DNA of 33,204 bases from Nitrospirae bacterium RIFCSPHIGHO2_01_FULL_66_17 (GCA_001803875.1 MHEO01000024.1:1-33204); one strand, 5' to 3'; shown: positions 1-7,631, numbered from the stretch's first letter. Made by a program: numbers and translations. Notes: generated by a model from the letters alone, not told the origin.

Positions 1-3
1 CGC

Positions 4-828
4 TCATCGCGCCCGCAGGTAGTCGACGAGCGCTTCCCGCCACGGCCTCATCGTGATGCCCAGCGATCGCAGCTTGGAACAGTCCAGCACGGAATTCGCC
101 GGCCGGGGGGCCGGCCGCTTCAGTTCGGCCGAGGAGATCGGCACCACGCGCCGTTCGAGACCCGAGAGGGCCAGGATCTCGCGGGCGAAGACATACCATG
201 AACAGGTCCCCGAGTTGACCGCGTGGTACACGCCGGCGCAGGGGATCGCCAGCAGCGAGACGATCGCCGACGCGAGGTCGGACGCCGAGGTCGGCGAGCC
301 CACCTGGTCATCCACCACGCGCAGTTCGTCCCGCTCGGCCGCCAGCCGGAGGATCGTCTCGACGAAGTTCTTGCCACGGCCGTAGAGCCAGGCGGTGCGG
401 AGAATGAGCGTCCCGTCCAGGACCTTGAGCATCTCCCGCTCGCCTTCGAGCTTCGATCGCCCGTAGACGCCGAGCGGCGCGGTGGCGTCATCCTCGCGAT
501 ACGGAGTCGGCTTGGCGCCGTCGTAGACGTAGTCGGTGGACACCGCGATCAAGCGGGCGCCGACCCTGGCCGCGCCCTCCGCCACGTGGCGGCTGCCGCG
601 CGCATTCACTGCGAACGCCAGATCGGGATGGGCCTCGGCGCCGTCGACGTCGGTGTAGGCCGCGGCGTGGATGACCACGTCGGGCTCGGCGCGGGCAATC
701 ACGTCAACCACCGAGGGGCTGGTGACGTCGGCCTGAGACTCCGACGGCGCGGTCACGACGTGACCGACGAGCCGGGGAACCAGCGCGCGACCGAGTTGAC
801 CGGACACGCCGGTGAGAAATACGTTCAT
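4..828 (-). CDS. rmlD: dTDP-4-dehydrorhamnose reductase (RmlD)
   Basis: NADPH-dependent reductase for the last step of dTDP-L-rhamnose synthesis in the cytoplasm. Visible features are an N-terminal Rossmann glycine motif (TGVSGQLG, residues 7-14), the substrate-region motif STDYVYDG, and the SDR catalytic pair in YGRSKLEGE (YxxxK). The length, 274 aa, is slightly short but normal for the family, and the stop codon lies just inside the window edge. The ATG at 828 has no clear Shine-Dalgarno sequence. It is the third gene of a minus-strand rmlA-rmlB-rmlD set but is separated from rmlB by about 210 bp that hold a palindromic repeat, so co-transcription with rmlB is uncertain. rmlC is absent from the window and could lie downstream, beyond position 1. 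Confidence 0.93.
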   Translation of the reverse strand: MNVFLTGVSGQLGRALVPRLVGHVVTAPSESQADVTSPSVVDVIARAEPDVVIHAAAYTDVDGAEAHPDLAFAVNARGSRHVAEGAARVGARLIAVSTDYVYDGAKPTPYREDDATAPLGVYGRSKLEGEREMLKVLDGTLILRTAWLYGRGKNFVETILRLAAERDELRVVDDQVGSPTSASDLASAIVSLLAIPCAGVYHAVNSGTCSWYVFAREILALSGLERRVVPISSAELKRPAPRPANSVLDCSKLRSLGITMRPWREALVDYLRAR

Positions 829-873
829 CGGGGACGGGAGCTGTCCATCTTCACACCATGCACAGCCAAGAGG

Positions 874-1043
874 CTAGGAATGTGTCCGAGTATGTAGGTG
901 TTGGAGCCTGTTCAGGAATGGTCAGATGCAAGGCGGAACAAGGAATCCCCCCGGAGCGTACTGGGTCGTACGTGAGGAGGGATTCCGAAGCGACAACGCC
1001 GCAGATGACCGTTCATGGACAGGCTCCTATGGACAGGCTCCTA
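874..1043 (-). repeat. Palindromic interspersed repeat, copy 1 (MITE-like)
   Basis: One of five copies of a family of about 160 bp. I call the end reading TAGGAGCCTGTCC the head and the end reading TAGGAGTGTGTCC (outside to inside) the tail. Here the head is at the right, so the element is on the minus strand. It contains the inner inverted repeat (GGAGCCTGT..GAATGG at both sides) and a central hairpin with GGAATCC/GGATTCC arms and a CGTAC-loop-GTACG tip. TA occurs at both outer edges. The head is duplicated: a 14-bp unit, ATGGACAGGCTCCT, occurs twice in tandem (about 1016-1043). The rmlB stop TAG is formed by the head end at 1041-1043. The element separates rmlB from rmlD. Confidence 0.9.
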
Positions 1044-2039
1044 ACGGAGCTTATATTGCTTCTCGTAATACGCTCGAAATTCGCCGGACTTGATCGGCCG
1101 CCACCACGATTCGTGGGTGCGATACCATTCGATGGTCGCCGAGAGCGCCTCTTCGAAACCGCGCCGGGGGCGAAAGCCCAGCCGCGCCAGTTTTTCCGCG
1201 TTCAGCGCGTATCGGCGGTCATGACCGGGCCGGTCCGCAACGGGGGTGATCAGGCTCGCCGGCTTCCTCAGCGCCTTCAGAATCGCCTCGGTGATTTCCA
1301 GATTGGTCCGCTCGTTCCCCCCGCCCACGTTGTAGATCTCCCCGACGCGGCCGCGCCGCAGGACCACGTCGACCCCCTCGCAGTGATCCTCCACCGCGAT
1401 CCAGTCGCGCACGTTCCGGCCGTCTCCGTACAGCGGGAGGGGCCGGTCGTCGATCGCGTTCGTGATAAACAGGGGGATGAGCTTTTCGGGGTACTGGTTG
1501 GGACCGAAATTGTTGGACGCGCGGGTGATGAGGACTGGCACGCCATACGTGGCGCCGTAGGCCAGCGTCATCAGATCGCCGCCCGCCTTCGACGCGGCAT
1601 AGGGACTGCTGGGCTTGAGGGGATCGGTCTCCACGAACGGCGCCCCCTCCGTGCTCCCGTACACCTCGTCCGTCGACACCTGAAGGTAGCGCCGGTGCGA
1701 GTAGCGGCGCGCCGCCTCGAGCAGCACCCTCGTGCCGCCGATATCCGTCTGGATGAAGGCCCCCGGATCCTGAATGGACCGGTCCACGTGGGTCTCCGCC
1801 GCGAAGTTGACGATGGCATCGACATCCTTGGCCGCGCGGTCGACCGTTTCCGGATCGCAAATGTCGCCGCGGATGAAGGCGTACCGCGGATCGGATTCGA
1901 CGTCGCGCAGATTGGCGAGGTTGCCAGCGTACGTCAGCTTGTCGAGGTTCGTCACCTGATCGTCGGGATACTTGGCCAGAATAGAGCGGATGAAGTGGCT
2001 GCCGATGAACCCCGCGCCGCCGGTGACGAGCAGGTTCAC
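1041..2039 (-). CDS. rmlB: dTDP-glucose 4,6-dehydratase (RmlB)
   Basis: Converts dTDP-glucose to dTDP-4-dehydro-6-deoxyglucose, the second step of dTDP-rhamnose synthesis. The protein opens with NLLVTGGAGFIGSHFIR, the NAD-binding Rossmann motif. It carries STDEVYG and the SDR Tyr/Lys motif PYAASKAGGD, and the family-typical RDWIAVEDHCEG segment. I chose the GTG at 2037-2039: it overlaps the rmlA stop in a GTGA arrangement (4-bp overlap) and gives 332 aa, the usual size. The open frame continues upstream but only as a shadow of rmlA. The stop TAG is supplied by the terminal bases of repeat copy 1. Translationally coupled to rmlA. Confidence 0.95.
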   Translation of the reverse strand: MNLLVTGGAGFIGSHFIRSILAKYPDDQVTNLDKLTYAGNLANLRDVESDPRYAFIRGDICDPETVDRAAKDVDAIVNFAAETHVDRSIQDPGAFIQTDIGGTRVLLEAARRYSHRRYLQVSTDEVYGSTEGAPFVETDPLKPSSPYAASKAGGDLMTLAYGATYGVPVLITRASNNFGPNQYPEKLIPLFITNAIDDRPLPLYGDGRNVRDWIAVEDHCEGVDVVLRRGRVGEIYNVGGGNERTNLEITEAILKALRKPASLITPVADRPGHDRRYALNAEKLARLGFRPRRGFEEALSATIEWYRTHESWWRPIKSGEFRAYYEKQYKLR

Positions 2040-3115
2040 GTCAGCTCGATCCGGCTTTGATCGCCCACGATGAATTTCTGGGTCATCGGCTTGGTCTTGC
2101 ACCGGATGATCTCGGCCTCCCGGCCCAACAACGATCGCTCGATGCGGATATCCGCGTCGATAATGCGGCACCGCTCCAGCACGATGCTGTATTCCACCTC
2201 GCTGTTGCGGATGACGCAATCCGGCCCGATTGCGGTGAAGGGCCCCACGTAGGAATTCTCCACCAGCGTCCGCGCCCCGATGATCACCGGCCCGCGAATC
2301 TGACTCCCGATGATCGTGGCCCCGGGTTCGAGAATGACCTTCCCCGCAATGTCCGATTTCGCATCGACCTGGCCGGGACGGAAGACGTCCGGCTGCTCGC
2401 GGATCTTGTCGAGCACCAGCCGGTTGGCTTCCAGCAGGTCCTCCGGCTTCCCGGTGTCCTTCCACCATCCGGTGATCTCGGAATAGCCGACGCGATAGCC
2501 ATGGTCGATGAGGTATTGATGCGCGTCGGAGATTTCGAGTTCGCCTCGCGCGCTGGGCTGAATCGCGTTCACGGCCTCGAAAATGTGATGATCGTAGAGG
2601 TAGATCCCGGTCACGGCGAAGTCGCTCTTGGGGTTGGCCGGCTTCTCCTCGACGCCGACCAGGCGGCCGTCGCGAAGCTCGGGGACGCCGAAGCGCTCGG
2701 GATCGCGCACCCGTGCCAGCACCAGGCGGCAGGCATCGCCCGAGGACTGAAATTCCTCGATGAACCGCCGCACCCCGCCCACGATGACGTTGTCGCCGAG
2801 GTAGAACACGAAGGGCTCGTCCCCGAGAAAATCTCTGGCGACGCGCACGACGTGAGCCAGACCGAGCGGCGCCTCCTGAAGGACGTAACTGATCTTGACC
2901 CCCCACGCCTCGCCCCCGCCCAGCGCGCGCTGCAACTCCGAGGAGGTATCCGGATTGACCACCACTCCGACTTCCCGAATGCCCGCCTCGGCAAGCGCTT
3001 CGAGCGCGTACCCGATCATCGGCTTGTTGGCGATGGGAATCAGGTGCTTATTGTGGGTATTCGTGATGGGGCGCAGGCGAGTGCCCTTCCCGCCCGCGGT
3101 AACCAATGCTTTCAC
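2036..3115 (-). CDS. rmlA: Glucose-1-phosphate thymidylyltransferase, long form
   Basis: Makes dTDP-glucose from glucose-1-phosphate and dTTP, the entry step of the rhamnose pathway. The N-terminus KALVTAGGKGTRLRPIT is the nucleotidyltransferase signature, and YLGDN is the metal-binding motif. Residues from about 245 onward show hexapeptide-like periodicity typical of a left-handed beta-helix (GPVIIG, NSYVGPF, IGPDCVI), which marks the long StrD/RmlA2-type subfamily rather than the 290-aa RmlA. The start is GTG at 3115 (359 aa): a GGAG lies 8 bases upstream and it gives the canonical N-terminus. TTG at 3118 is possible. It is the first gene of the rml operon, about 20 nt downstream of a strong promoter. 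The sugar specificity is inferred from adjacency to rmlB and rmlD. Confidence 0.92.
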   Translation of the reverse strand: MKALVTAGGKGTRLRPITNTHNKHLIPIANKPMIGYALEALAEAGIREVGVVVNPDTSSELQRALGGGEAWGVKISYVLQEAPLGLAHVVRVARDFLGDEPFVFYLGDNVIVGGVRRFIEEFQSSGDACRLVLARVRDPERFGVPELRDGRLVGVEEKPANPKSDFAVTGIYLYDHHIFEAVNAIQPSARGELEISDAHQYLIDHGYRVGYSEITGWWKDTGKPEDLLEANRLVLDKIREQPDVFRPGQVDAKSDIAGKVILEPGATIIGSQIRGPVIIGARTLVENSYVGPFTAIGPDCVIRNSEVEYSIVLERCRIIDADIRIERSLLGREAEIIRCKTKPMTQKFIVGDQSRIELT

Positions 3116-3144
3116 CAACCCGGCTCCGCACCGTAATGTGGTCC

Positions 3145-3173
3145 ATCATAGGGGCTTGATCGACCACTGTCAA
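3145..3173 (-). promoter_or_regulatory. Sigma70-type promoter of the rml operon
   Basis: On the minus strand a perfect -35 TTGACA (3168-3173) is followed after exactly 17 bp by -10 TATGAT (3145-3150, five of six consensus bases). The predicted start is near 3138, about 20 nt before the rmlA start codon. It is one of the best housekeeping promoter matches in the window. Not experimentally supported. Confidence 0.75.
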
Positions 3174-3223
3174 CAGCGGGAAGTTGCGGAGCCCGTCGAT
3201 CGCCGGGGACCATCCGGCCGACC

Positions 3224-3241
3224 GCGTGATGTGGGTCACGC
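3224..3241 (-). terminator. Short hairpin downstream of the tRNA pair
   Basis: GCGTGA and TCACGC form a perfect 6-bp stem around a 6-nt loop, about 20 nt beyond the CCA end of tRNA-Glu on the minus strand. No U-tract follows, so it may be a processing or Rho-assisted end rather than an intrinsic terminator. Weak call. Confidence 0.25.
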
Positions 3242-3260
3242 CGACCGCCACCGCAGCCCC

Positions 3261-3338
3261 TGGTGTCCCCAGCGGGATTTGAACCCGCGTCGCCGCCGTG
3301 AAAGGGCGGTGTCCTGGGCCGGGCTAGACGATGGGGAC
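3261..3338 (-). tRNA. tRNA-Glu (anticodon UUC)
   Basis: A full cloverleaf can be drawn on the minus strand. The acceptor GTCCCCA pairs with TGGGGAC, the anticodon stem CCGCC/GGCGG encloses loop CTTTCAC with anticodon TTC, and the T-arm contains GGTTCAAATCC. Discriminator A is followed by an encoded CCA (3261-3263). It lies downstream of tRNA-Lys with 88 bp between them and is probably on the same transcript. Confidence 0.95.
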
Positions 3339-3426
3339 GCATCGGAGCTTGCGAAGCCACCCGTAGGCGCGGTTTCCCGCGCCGAGGCTGGAGATCTCTT
3401 GAACTTGCCGACTTTTTGTCAAAGAC

Positions 3427-3502
3427 TGGTGAGCCGCCTGGGCCTCGATCCCAGGACACCCGCCTTAAAAGGGCGGTGCTCTACCAACTGAGCTAGCGGC
3501 TC
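3427..3502 (-). tRNA. tRNA-Lys (anticodon UUU)
   Basis: Minus-strand cloverleaf: acceptor GAGCCGC pairs with GCGGCTC, the D-arm has GCTCAGTTGGTAGAGC, the anticodon stem CCGCC/GGCGG encloses CTTTTAA with anticodon TTT, and the T-arm contains GGATCGAGGCC. CCA is encoded (3427-3429). It begins 41 bp after the purA stop with no obvious promoter of its own, so it may be processed from a purA-tRNA transcript. Confidence 0.95.
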
Positions 3503-3543
3503 ACGTCAAGGGCGCGGATCGTATCAAAGCCGTCACGCCGGTG

Positions 3544-4839
3544 TCAAGCATCGAACGCTCGACGCATAACGATCGTCTGATCCCGCTTCGAACCCGTCGA
3601 CACGATGTCCAGCGGACAGCCGACGATGTCGGAGAGCCGCTCCAGGTATCGCTTCGCGTTCGGCGGCAGATCGTCGTAGCGCGTGATCCCTACGGTCGAC
3701 TGCTTCCAGCCCGGCATCGTTTCGTACACGGGACGGCATTCGTCGTAATGCTCCGCAACGGCCGGAATGGTCGCCAGGCGATTGCCGCGGCATTCGTAAC
3801 TCGTGCAGATCTTGATGTCGGAGCACTCATCCAGCACGTCGAGCTTCGTGATCGCCAAACCGGAGAGTCCGTTGATGCGGACCGCGTAGCGGACAACGAC
3901 CGCGTCGAACCATCCGCAGCGCCTCGGACGTCCCGTGGTCGCGCCGAACTCCTGGCCCCTCGCGCGCAGGTCGCCCCCCCCCTGTTCCTCCGACAACTCC
4001 GTGGGGAACGGACCCTCGCCGACACGGGTCGAGTAGGCCTTGGCCACACCCATCACGCGATCGATCCTGGTTGGGCCCACCCCGCTTCCGGTCGCGGCCC
4101 CCCCGGCCGTGGCGCTCGACGAGGTGACGAATGGATAGGTCCCGTGATCGACGTCCAGCAACGTGCCTTGCGCCCCTTCAAACAACACGCGCCGACCGGC
4201 GGCGATCGCGTCATTGAGGACGTCGCCGGTGTCGGCAATGTAGGCGTTGAGACGCTCCGCGTAACCGAGATACTCCCGGCACACCACGTCGAGATCAAAC
4301 CCCTTGACCGAGTAGAGCCGCCCCAGCAGGTAATTCATTTCGGCCAGGCTGCCGGTCAGTTTCTGCCGGAACAGATCGGGATCCAACAGGTCTGCAACGC
4401 GAAGCCCGACCCGCGCCATCTTGTCGGCATACGCGGGGCCGATGCCGCGCCCGGTCGTTCCGATCTTCCGAGCCCCTTTGAGTTTCTCGCTCTCCTTGTC
4501 GATCGCCTTGTGATACGGCATGATCAGATGCGCCCGGTGACTGATGAAGAGCCGCCCTTGCAAATCGATGCCGCGGGCCGTCAACCCGTCGATCTCGTCG
4601 AGCAGCGCCGCGGGGTCAATGACGATCCCATTGCCGATGACACCGATTTTGCCCGGGTGGAGAATTCCTGAGGGCACCAGGTGCAACACATATTGCTCCT
4701 GTCCGACCACCACCGTGTGGCCGGCGTTATGACCTCCTTGAAACCGAACAATCAGATCGGCCTGGGGCGCAAGGAGGTCAACGATCTTCCCCTTCCCTTC
4801 ATCGCCCCACTGGGTCCCTACGATCACGACAGCCGGCAT
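3544..4839 (-). CDS. purA: Adenylosuccinate synthetase
   Basis: GTP-dependent ligation of IMP and aspartate to adenylosuccinate, the first committed step to AMP, in the cytoplasm. The protein is 431 aa, standard length. It has the N-terminal signature VGTQWGDEGKGKIVDLL with catalytic Asp13, GGHNAGHTVV with catalytic His41, the IMP-site segment GTTGRGIGPAY, and the GRPRRCGWFDAVVVRYA segment. The ATG at 4839 has GAGGA about 6 bases upstream. It is monocistronic with respect to proteins, followed by two tRNA genes. A TTGACT-17-CAACAT promoter and a terminator-like hairpin lie in its upstream region, so an attenuation-type control is possible. Confidence 0.97.
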   Translation of the reverse strand: MPAVVIVGTQWGDEGKGKIVDLLAPQADLIVRFQGGHNAGHTVVVGQEQYVLHLVPSGILHPGKIGVIGNGIVIDPAALLDEIDGLTARGIDLQGRLFISHRAHLIMPYHKAIDKESEKLKGARKIGTTGRGIGPAYADKMARVGLRVADLLDPDLFRQKLTGSLAEMNYLLGRLYSVKGFDLDVVCREYLGYAERLNAYIADTGDVLNDAIAAGRRVLFEGAQGTLLDVDHGTYPFVTSSSATAGGAATGSGVGPTRIDRVMGVAKAYSTRVGEGPFPTELSEEQGGGDLRARGQEFGATTGRPRRCGWFDAVVVRYAVRINGLSGLAITKLDVLDECSDIKICTSYECRGNRLATIPAVAEHYDECRPVYETMPGWKQSTVGITRYDDLPPNAKRYLERLSDIVGCPLDIVSTGSKRDQTIVMRRAFDA

Positions 4840-4860
4840 GGGTTCCTCGTCGGACAGGAC

Positions 4861-4895
4861 ACAAACAAAACCAGCCCTGAAAAACGCTCCAGGGC
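4861..4895 (-). promoter_or_regulatory. Terminator-like hairpin in the purA leader
   Basis: On the minus strand a GCCCTG/CAGGGC stem (6 bp) with a 10-nt loop at 4874-4895 is followed by a U-rich run (TGGTTTTGTTTG). It lies between the predicted purA promoter and the purA start, so it would be in the transcript leader. It resembles a weak intrinsic terminator or attenuator. No known purine riboswitch core is recognisable. Confidence 0.35.
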
Positions 4896-4922
4896 CAGAT
4901 CACCGACCTGAAATCCGCTGAT

Positions 4923-4951
4923 ATGTTGCCTACCTTTGAGGCCAAAGTCAA
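4923..4951 (-). promoter_or_regulatory. Candidate purA promoter
   Basis: Minus-strand TTGACT (4946-4951) and CAACAT (4923-4928) are separated by 17 bp, about 85 bp upstream of the purA start. The -35 is good and the -10 fair. It lies just beyond the terminator hairpin of the upstream operon, a sensible place for a new transcription start. Confidence 0.5.
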
Positions 4952-4964
4952 GCGGAGAAGGCGA

Positions 4965-4998
4965 AACGGCGCAGACCGAACCATCGATCTGCGCCGTT
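4965..4998 (-). terminator. Hairpin terminator of the peroxidase-cupredoxin operon
   Basis: AACGGCGCAGA and TCTGCGCCGTT form a perfect 11-bp GC-rich stem around a 12-nt loop, about 27 nt after the stop of the cupredoxin gene. On the minus strand it is followed by TTCGCCTTCT, a weak pyrimidine tail. Probably the end of the transcript coming from 6764. Confidence 0.6.
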
Positions 4999-5024
4999 CT
5001 CAGGCAGGGCCTGGCGTGCCCGAT

Positions 5025-5624
5025 CTAGCGAGATGCCGTCAACGTAAAATCCATGTTGACCGTTCGATTCCCGGCCACACTGACCGTCTTGGTCATCACC
5101 GTGGTCGGGTTCGCCCACGCTTTGATTGTATAATCCCCGTCCGGAACGTTTGCGAGATCGAACTCGCCCCCATCATTCGTCACCGAAAAATACGGGTTGT
5201 CCAACACGAGGATAAACCCGTGCATGTGACTGTGGATGTGGCAGAATAACTCGACCACGCCGGGATTCTTAAACAGTACGAATTTTTCACGGCCTTTCTG
5301 GTAGAGCCCCAGATCGAACGGATTCGAGGGCGAGATGGAGAACGCGCTGTGAAACACCGAGTCGCTGTTTGGAAAATCCATCGTGGTGCCTTTTAACACG
5401 GCGCTCACTGGCGGCGCAAATTGAAGGTTGATGTGATTCACCTCGGGACGCTTTTCCGGGAACTTAAAGGTCCCCTGAACACCTTCCAGATACACGACGA
5501 TGTTCGCAGCGCTCTCCTTGCCCGCCACCCGCGCTTTGCCACTGACACTACCGGCGTTGGCCATGCTCACAGAAGCAAACACAATCAGACCAGCGAATAC
5601 GACGGCAATCCGGTTCACGTTCAT
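5025..5624 (-). CDS. Secreted cupredoxin-like protein with carboxypeptidase-regulatory-like fold
   Basis: Predicted 199-aa periplasmic protein. Residues 1-25 form a signal peptide ending near MANAG. The middle part carries likely type 1 copper ligands: His92 in SVFHSAF and the cluster FCHIHSHM (Cys128, His131, Met134 or nearby His). The C-terminal third (PYFSVTNDGGEFDLANVPDGDYTIKAW) is a transthyretin-like carboxypeptidase-regulatory beta sandwich. This combination is a known family often found beside c-type cytochromes. The ATG at 5624 is preceded by a strong GGAGGAGG; GTG at 5627 is an alternative. It starts 24 bp after the MauG-type peroxidase stop, in one operon, so it may be that enzyme's electron donor or acceptor. 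The redox partnership is inferred. Confidence 0.75.
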   Translation of the reverse strand: MNVNRIAVVFAGLIVFASVSMANAGSVSGKARVAGKESAANIVVYLEGVQGTFKFPEKRPEVNHINLQFAPPVSAVLKGTTMDFPNSDSVFHSAFSISPSNPFDLGLYQKGREKFVLFKNPGVVELFCHIHSHMHGFILVLDNPYFSVTNDGGEFDLANVPDGDYTIKAWANPTTVMTKTVSVAGNRTVNMDFTLTASR

Positions 5625-5648
5625 CACCTCCTCCTCTCTTGTGAGTGG

Positions 5649-6764
5649 TTACGACCTCGACGGTAATTGCGGCGGCACAATCTGAGGAAGCGCTCCGGTC
5701 AGGCTTTTGAGAAACGCCACCAGGTCTTCCTTTTCCGAGTCCGTTAAGTTGAGTTTGAGCAGCTTCGGCGTTTTATTCGCCCCAGGGCCTCCCCCTTGAT
5801 TGTAAAACTCGACGACTTCTTCCATCGTGGCAAACGCACCGGTGTGCATATACGGAGCCGTCATCGCGATGTTCCTCAGACCCGGCACCTTGAACGCGCC
5901 CTTGTCCTTCGGGTCCTTCGTCACCTCGTAGCGCCCCAGATCTTTCTTCAACGGCCCCGCCTGGGGCAGTCCAAGGTTATGAAAACTGCTGTCGGTGAAA
6001 TTCGGACCCGAATGACACTGGGTGCAGGCCGCTTTGCTCACAAACAGAATCAGTCCGCGCTTTTCCTGATCGGTCAGGGCCTTCTTGTTACCTTTCTCGT
6101 AGCGATCAAACGCGGATTCTCCGGTGATCACCGTCCGTTCAAACGCCGCGATGGCCATCCCGATATTTTTCAGGGAAGGCTGCTCGCCGAAGACCTGTTT
6201 GAACTGCTCGTTATAGGCCGGGATCCCGGTGATCTTCTTGATCATCACCTGCGGATCGGAGTTCATCTCCCGAACCGCCACGATGGGCCCCATCGCCTGT
6301 TCCTCCATCGTCGCGGCCCTGCCATCCCAGAATTGGGAGGAGTTGAAGGCAATGTTGATGATCGTCGGAGAATGTCGTCCCAGCTCCTTCTCGTCCCCAA
6401 AACCGAGCGACCGCGGAAGGCCGTCGCTGTATCCAAAACTCGGATTGTGGCAGGTCGCGCACGCCCAGTGGTCATTCCCGGACAGCCGAGGATCAAAGAA
6501 CAACTGTTTCCCCAGCTCGACCTTCGCAGGGGTCTGGAGATTCGCGGCTGGAATGGGCACTGAAGGGAGGGGACCGATATCCCCTGGAAGTTTTGTCATC
6601 TGATCCAATGTCGAGATGGTGATCAACGTCCGACGCGCTCGCTGGACCTTCTTCTCCTTGTCCGCATCGATCGGTTCAGCTTGTACCGCCGAGAACATCA
6701 GCACCAGAACGGAAAAGGTTAGCGCGGTATAGCCCCTCAGCCCACACAGCCTTCGTTTGTCCAT
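5649..6764 (-). CDS. Di-haem cytochrome c peroxidase (CcpA/MauG family)
   Basis: Predicted periplasmic di-haem protein of 371 aa. Residues 1-29 are a signal peptide (hydrophobic stretch TALTFSVLVLMFSAV, cleavage after VQA). Two haem-binding motifs are visible: CATCH at 102-106 and CTQCH at 247-251. SPTIINIAFN, FWDGRA and the late PYMHTGAFATMEEVVEFYNQGGG, with a Met/His near 306-307 typical of the axial ligand region, fit the bacterial cytochrome c peroxidase fold. Members either reduce hydrogen peroxide or perform MauG-like oxidations; these cannot be told apart here. The start has an excellent AGGAGG, and a TTGACA-16-TATCTT promoter lies upstream. First gene of a two-gene operon with the cupredoxin. 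Confidence 0.9.
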   Translation of the reverse strand: MDKRRLCGLRGYTALTFSVLVLMFSAVQAEPIDADKEKKVQRARRTLITISTLDQMTKLPGDIGPLPSVPIPAANLQTPAKVELGKQLFFDPRLSGNDHWACATCHNPSFGYSDGLPRSLGFGDEKELGRHSPTIINIAFNSSQFWDGRAATMEEQAMGPIVAVREMNSDPQVMIKKITGIPAYNEQFKQVFGEQPSLKNIGMAIAAFERTVITGESAFDRYEKGNKKALTDQEKRGLILFVSKAACTQCHSGPNFTDSSFHNLGLPQAGPLKKDLGRYEVTKDPKDKGAFKVPGLRNIAMTAPYMHTGAFATMEEVVEFYNQGGGPGANKTPKLLKLNLTDSEKEDLVAFLKSLTGALPQIVPPQLPSRS

Positions 6765-6816
6765 GCTCCCCTCCTTCTTTTGCCGGAAGCTGACCTGCTC
6801 GTCCGGCGCGGGTACA

Positions 6817-6844
6817 AAGATAGCAACGGATCGACGGCTGTCAA
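6817..6844 (-). promoter_or_regulatory. Promoter of the peroxidase-cupredoxin operon
   Basis: Minus-strand TTGACA (6839-6844) and TATCTT (6817-6822) with a 16-bp spacer, about 55 bp upstream of the peroxidase ATG and just past the engB stop. The leader ends in a strong AGGAGG. Confidence 0.65.
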
Positions 6845-6867
6845 GGAAAGACCAGACGGATCAGGAA

Positions 6868-7458
6868 CTACCCCACGCGGAGAAGCCGGTCGAGTCGAGC
6901 CCAGAGCTCCCGTTTCCCCTCGCCGGTCTTGGCGGAGACGAAACAAGGCCTGTCTTCTTCGACGAGACGCCATGTCGCCGTGATGGATCGCATCGCCGAC
7001 GAGCGTTGGGCGCCGGAAAGCTGATCGGATTTAGTCGCGACGTGAATGATGGGAATCCCGAACGACTTCAGCCAGTCATGCATCCGGCAATCCAACTCCG
7101 TGGGAGGGCGGCGAGGATCGAGGACGAGCACGGCCCCCCGAAGAGTCGGTCGCCCGGCGAGATAGGATTCGATCAAGCCTTTCCAGGCGGCTTGGACCGA
7201 TCGAGGAACGCGGGCGTATCCATATCCCGGCAGATCGACGAAGTAGCAGTGTGTATTGACTGAGAAGAAATTGATCATCTGGGTCTTCCCGGGCGTCCTG
7301 CTCACCTTGACGAGCTGTTTGCGCCCCAAGAGCAGGTTCATGAGCGAGGACTTGCCGACGTTCGATCGTCCGACAAACGCGACTTCGGGGAGTCCGGTCG
7401 CGGGAAAGTTGTCGGGGCTCGCGCAGGACTTGAGAAACTCCGCGTCGTGTACCACCAT
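6868..7458 (-). CDS. engB: Ribosome biogenesis GTP-binding protein EngB (YihA/YsxC)
   Basis: Small GTPase required for large-subunit assembly, cytoplasmic. All G motifs are visible: G1 GRSNVGKSS (residues 30-38), G2 region SRTPGKTQ, G3 DLPGYGYA, G4 TKSDQ, and a G5-like SAKTGEG near the C-terminus. The 196-aa length is typical. I chose ATG at 7458, about 8 bases after a GGAG; GTG at 7464 is too close to that site. It is divergent from the TPR gene and appears monocistronic. Confidence 0.93.
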   Translation of the reverse strand: MVVHDAEFLKSCASPDNFPATGLPEVAFVGRSNVGKSSLMNLLLGRKQLVKVSRTPGKTQMINFFSVNTHCYFVDLPGYGYARVPRSVQAAWKGLIESYLAGRPTLRGAVLVLDPRRPPTELDCRMHDWLKSFGIPIIHVATKSDQLSGAQRSSAMRSITATWRLVEEDRPCFVSAKTGEGKRELWARLDRLLRVG

Positions 7459-7603
7459 CGTCACCGCTCCACCAGGGGAGGAACGCGTCCGGAGTTCCGG
7501 ACGCGCCGCACTCTATCGAAGCATGATCCGTACTGTCAAACGACGGAACGGGGCTTCGCCACGAGCCAATCCCGGACGATGCTCCGCGGAATCACTCGGT
7601 CGA

Positions 7604-7631
7604 TTGACTTGGTTTTTGCGTTTATTGTACA
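7604..7631 (+). promoter_or_regulatory. Candidate promoter of the TPR gene
   Basis: TTGACT (7604-7609) and TGTACA (7626-7631) with a 16-bp spacer, within a T-rich patch unusual for this GC-rich region. It lies about 29 bp upstream of the TPR start codon. The -10 match is modest. The rest of the engB-TPR intergenic region (7459-7603) shows nothing I recognise. Confidence 0.4.

Noticed and set aside
858..2060. Plus-strand 400-aa open frame opposite rmlB
   Set aside because: Lies fully antisense to rmlB and the repeat, lacks any recognisable motif, and follows the codon structure of the minus-strand gene.
2040..2906. N-terminal extension of RmlB (open frame continuing to 2906)
   Set aside because: It is a shadow of the rmlA coding sequence; the Rossmann motif begins right at the GTG that overlaps the rmlA stop.
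3119..3260. Protein gene between rmlA and tRNA-Glu
   Set aside because: Only short open frames overlapping the promoter and tRNA; the region is explained by a promoter and a small hairpin.
4799..4984. Small minus-strand ORF of 61 aa upstream of purA
   Set aside because: It overlaps the purA 5' end and leader in another frame, and contains the promoter and hairpin; nothing supports translation.
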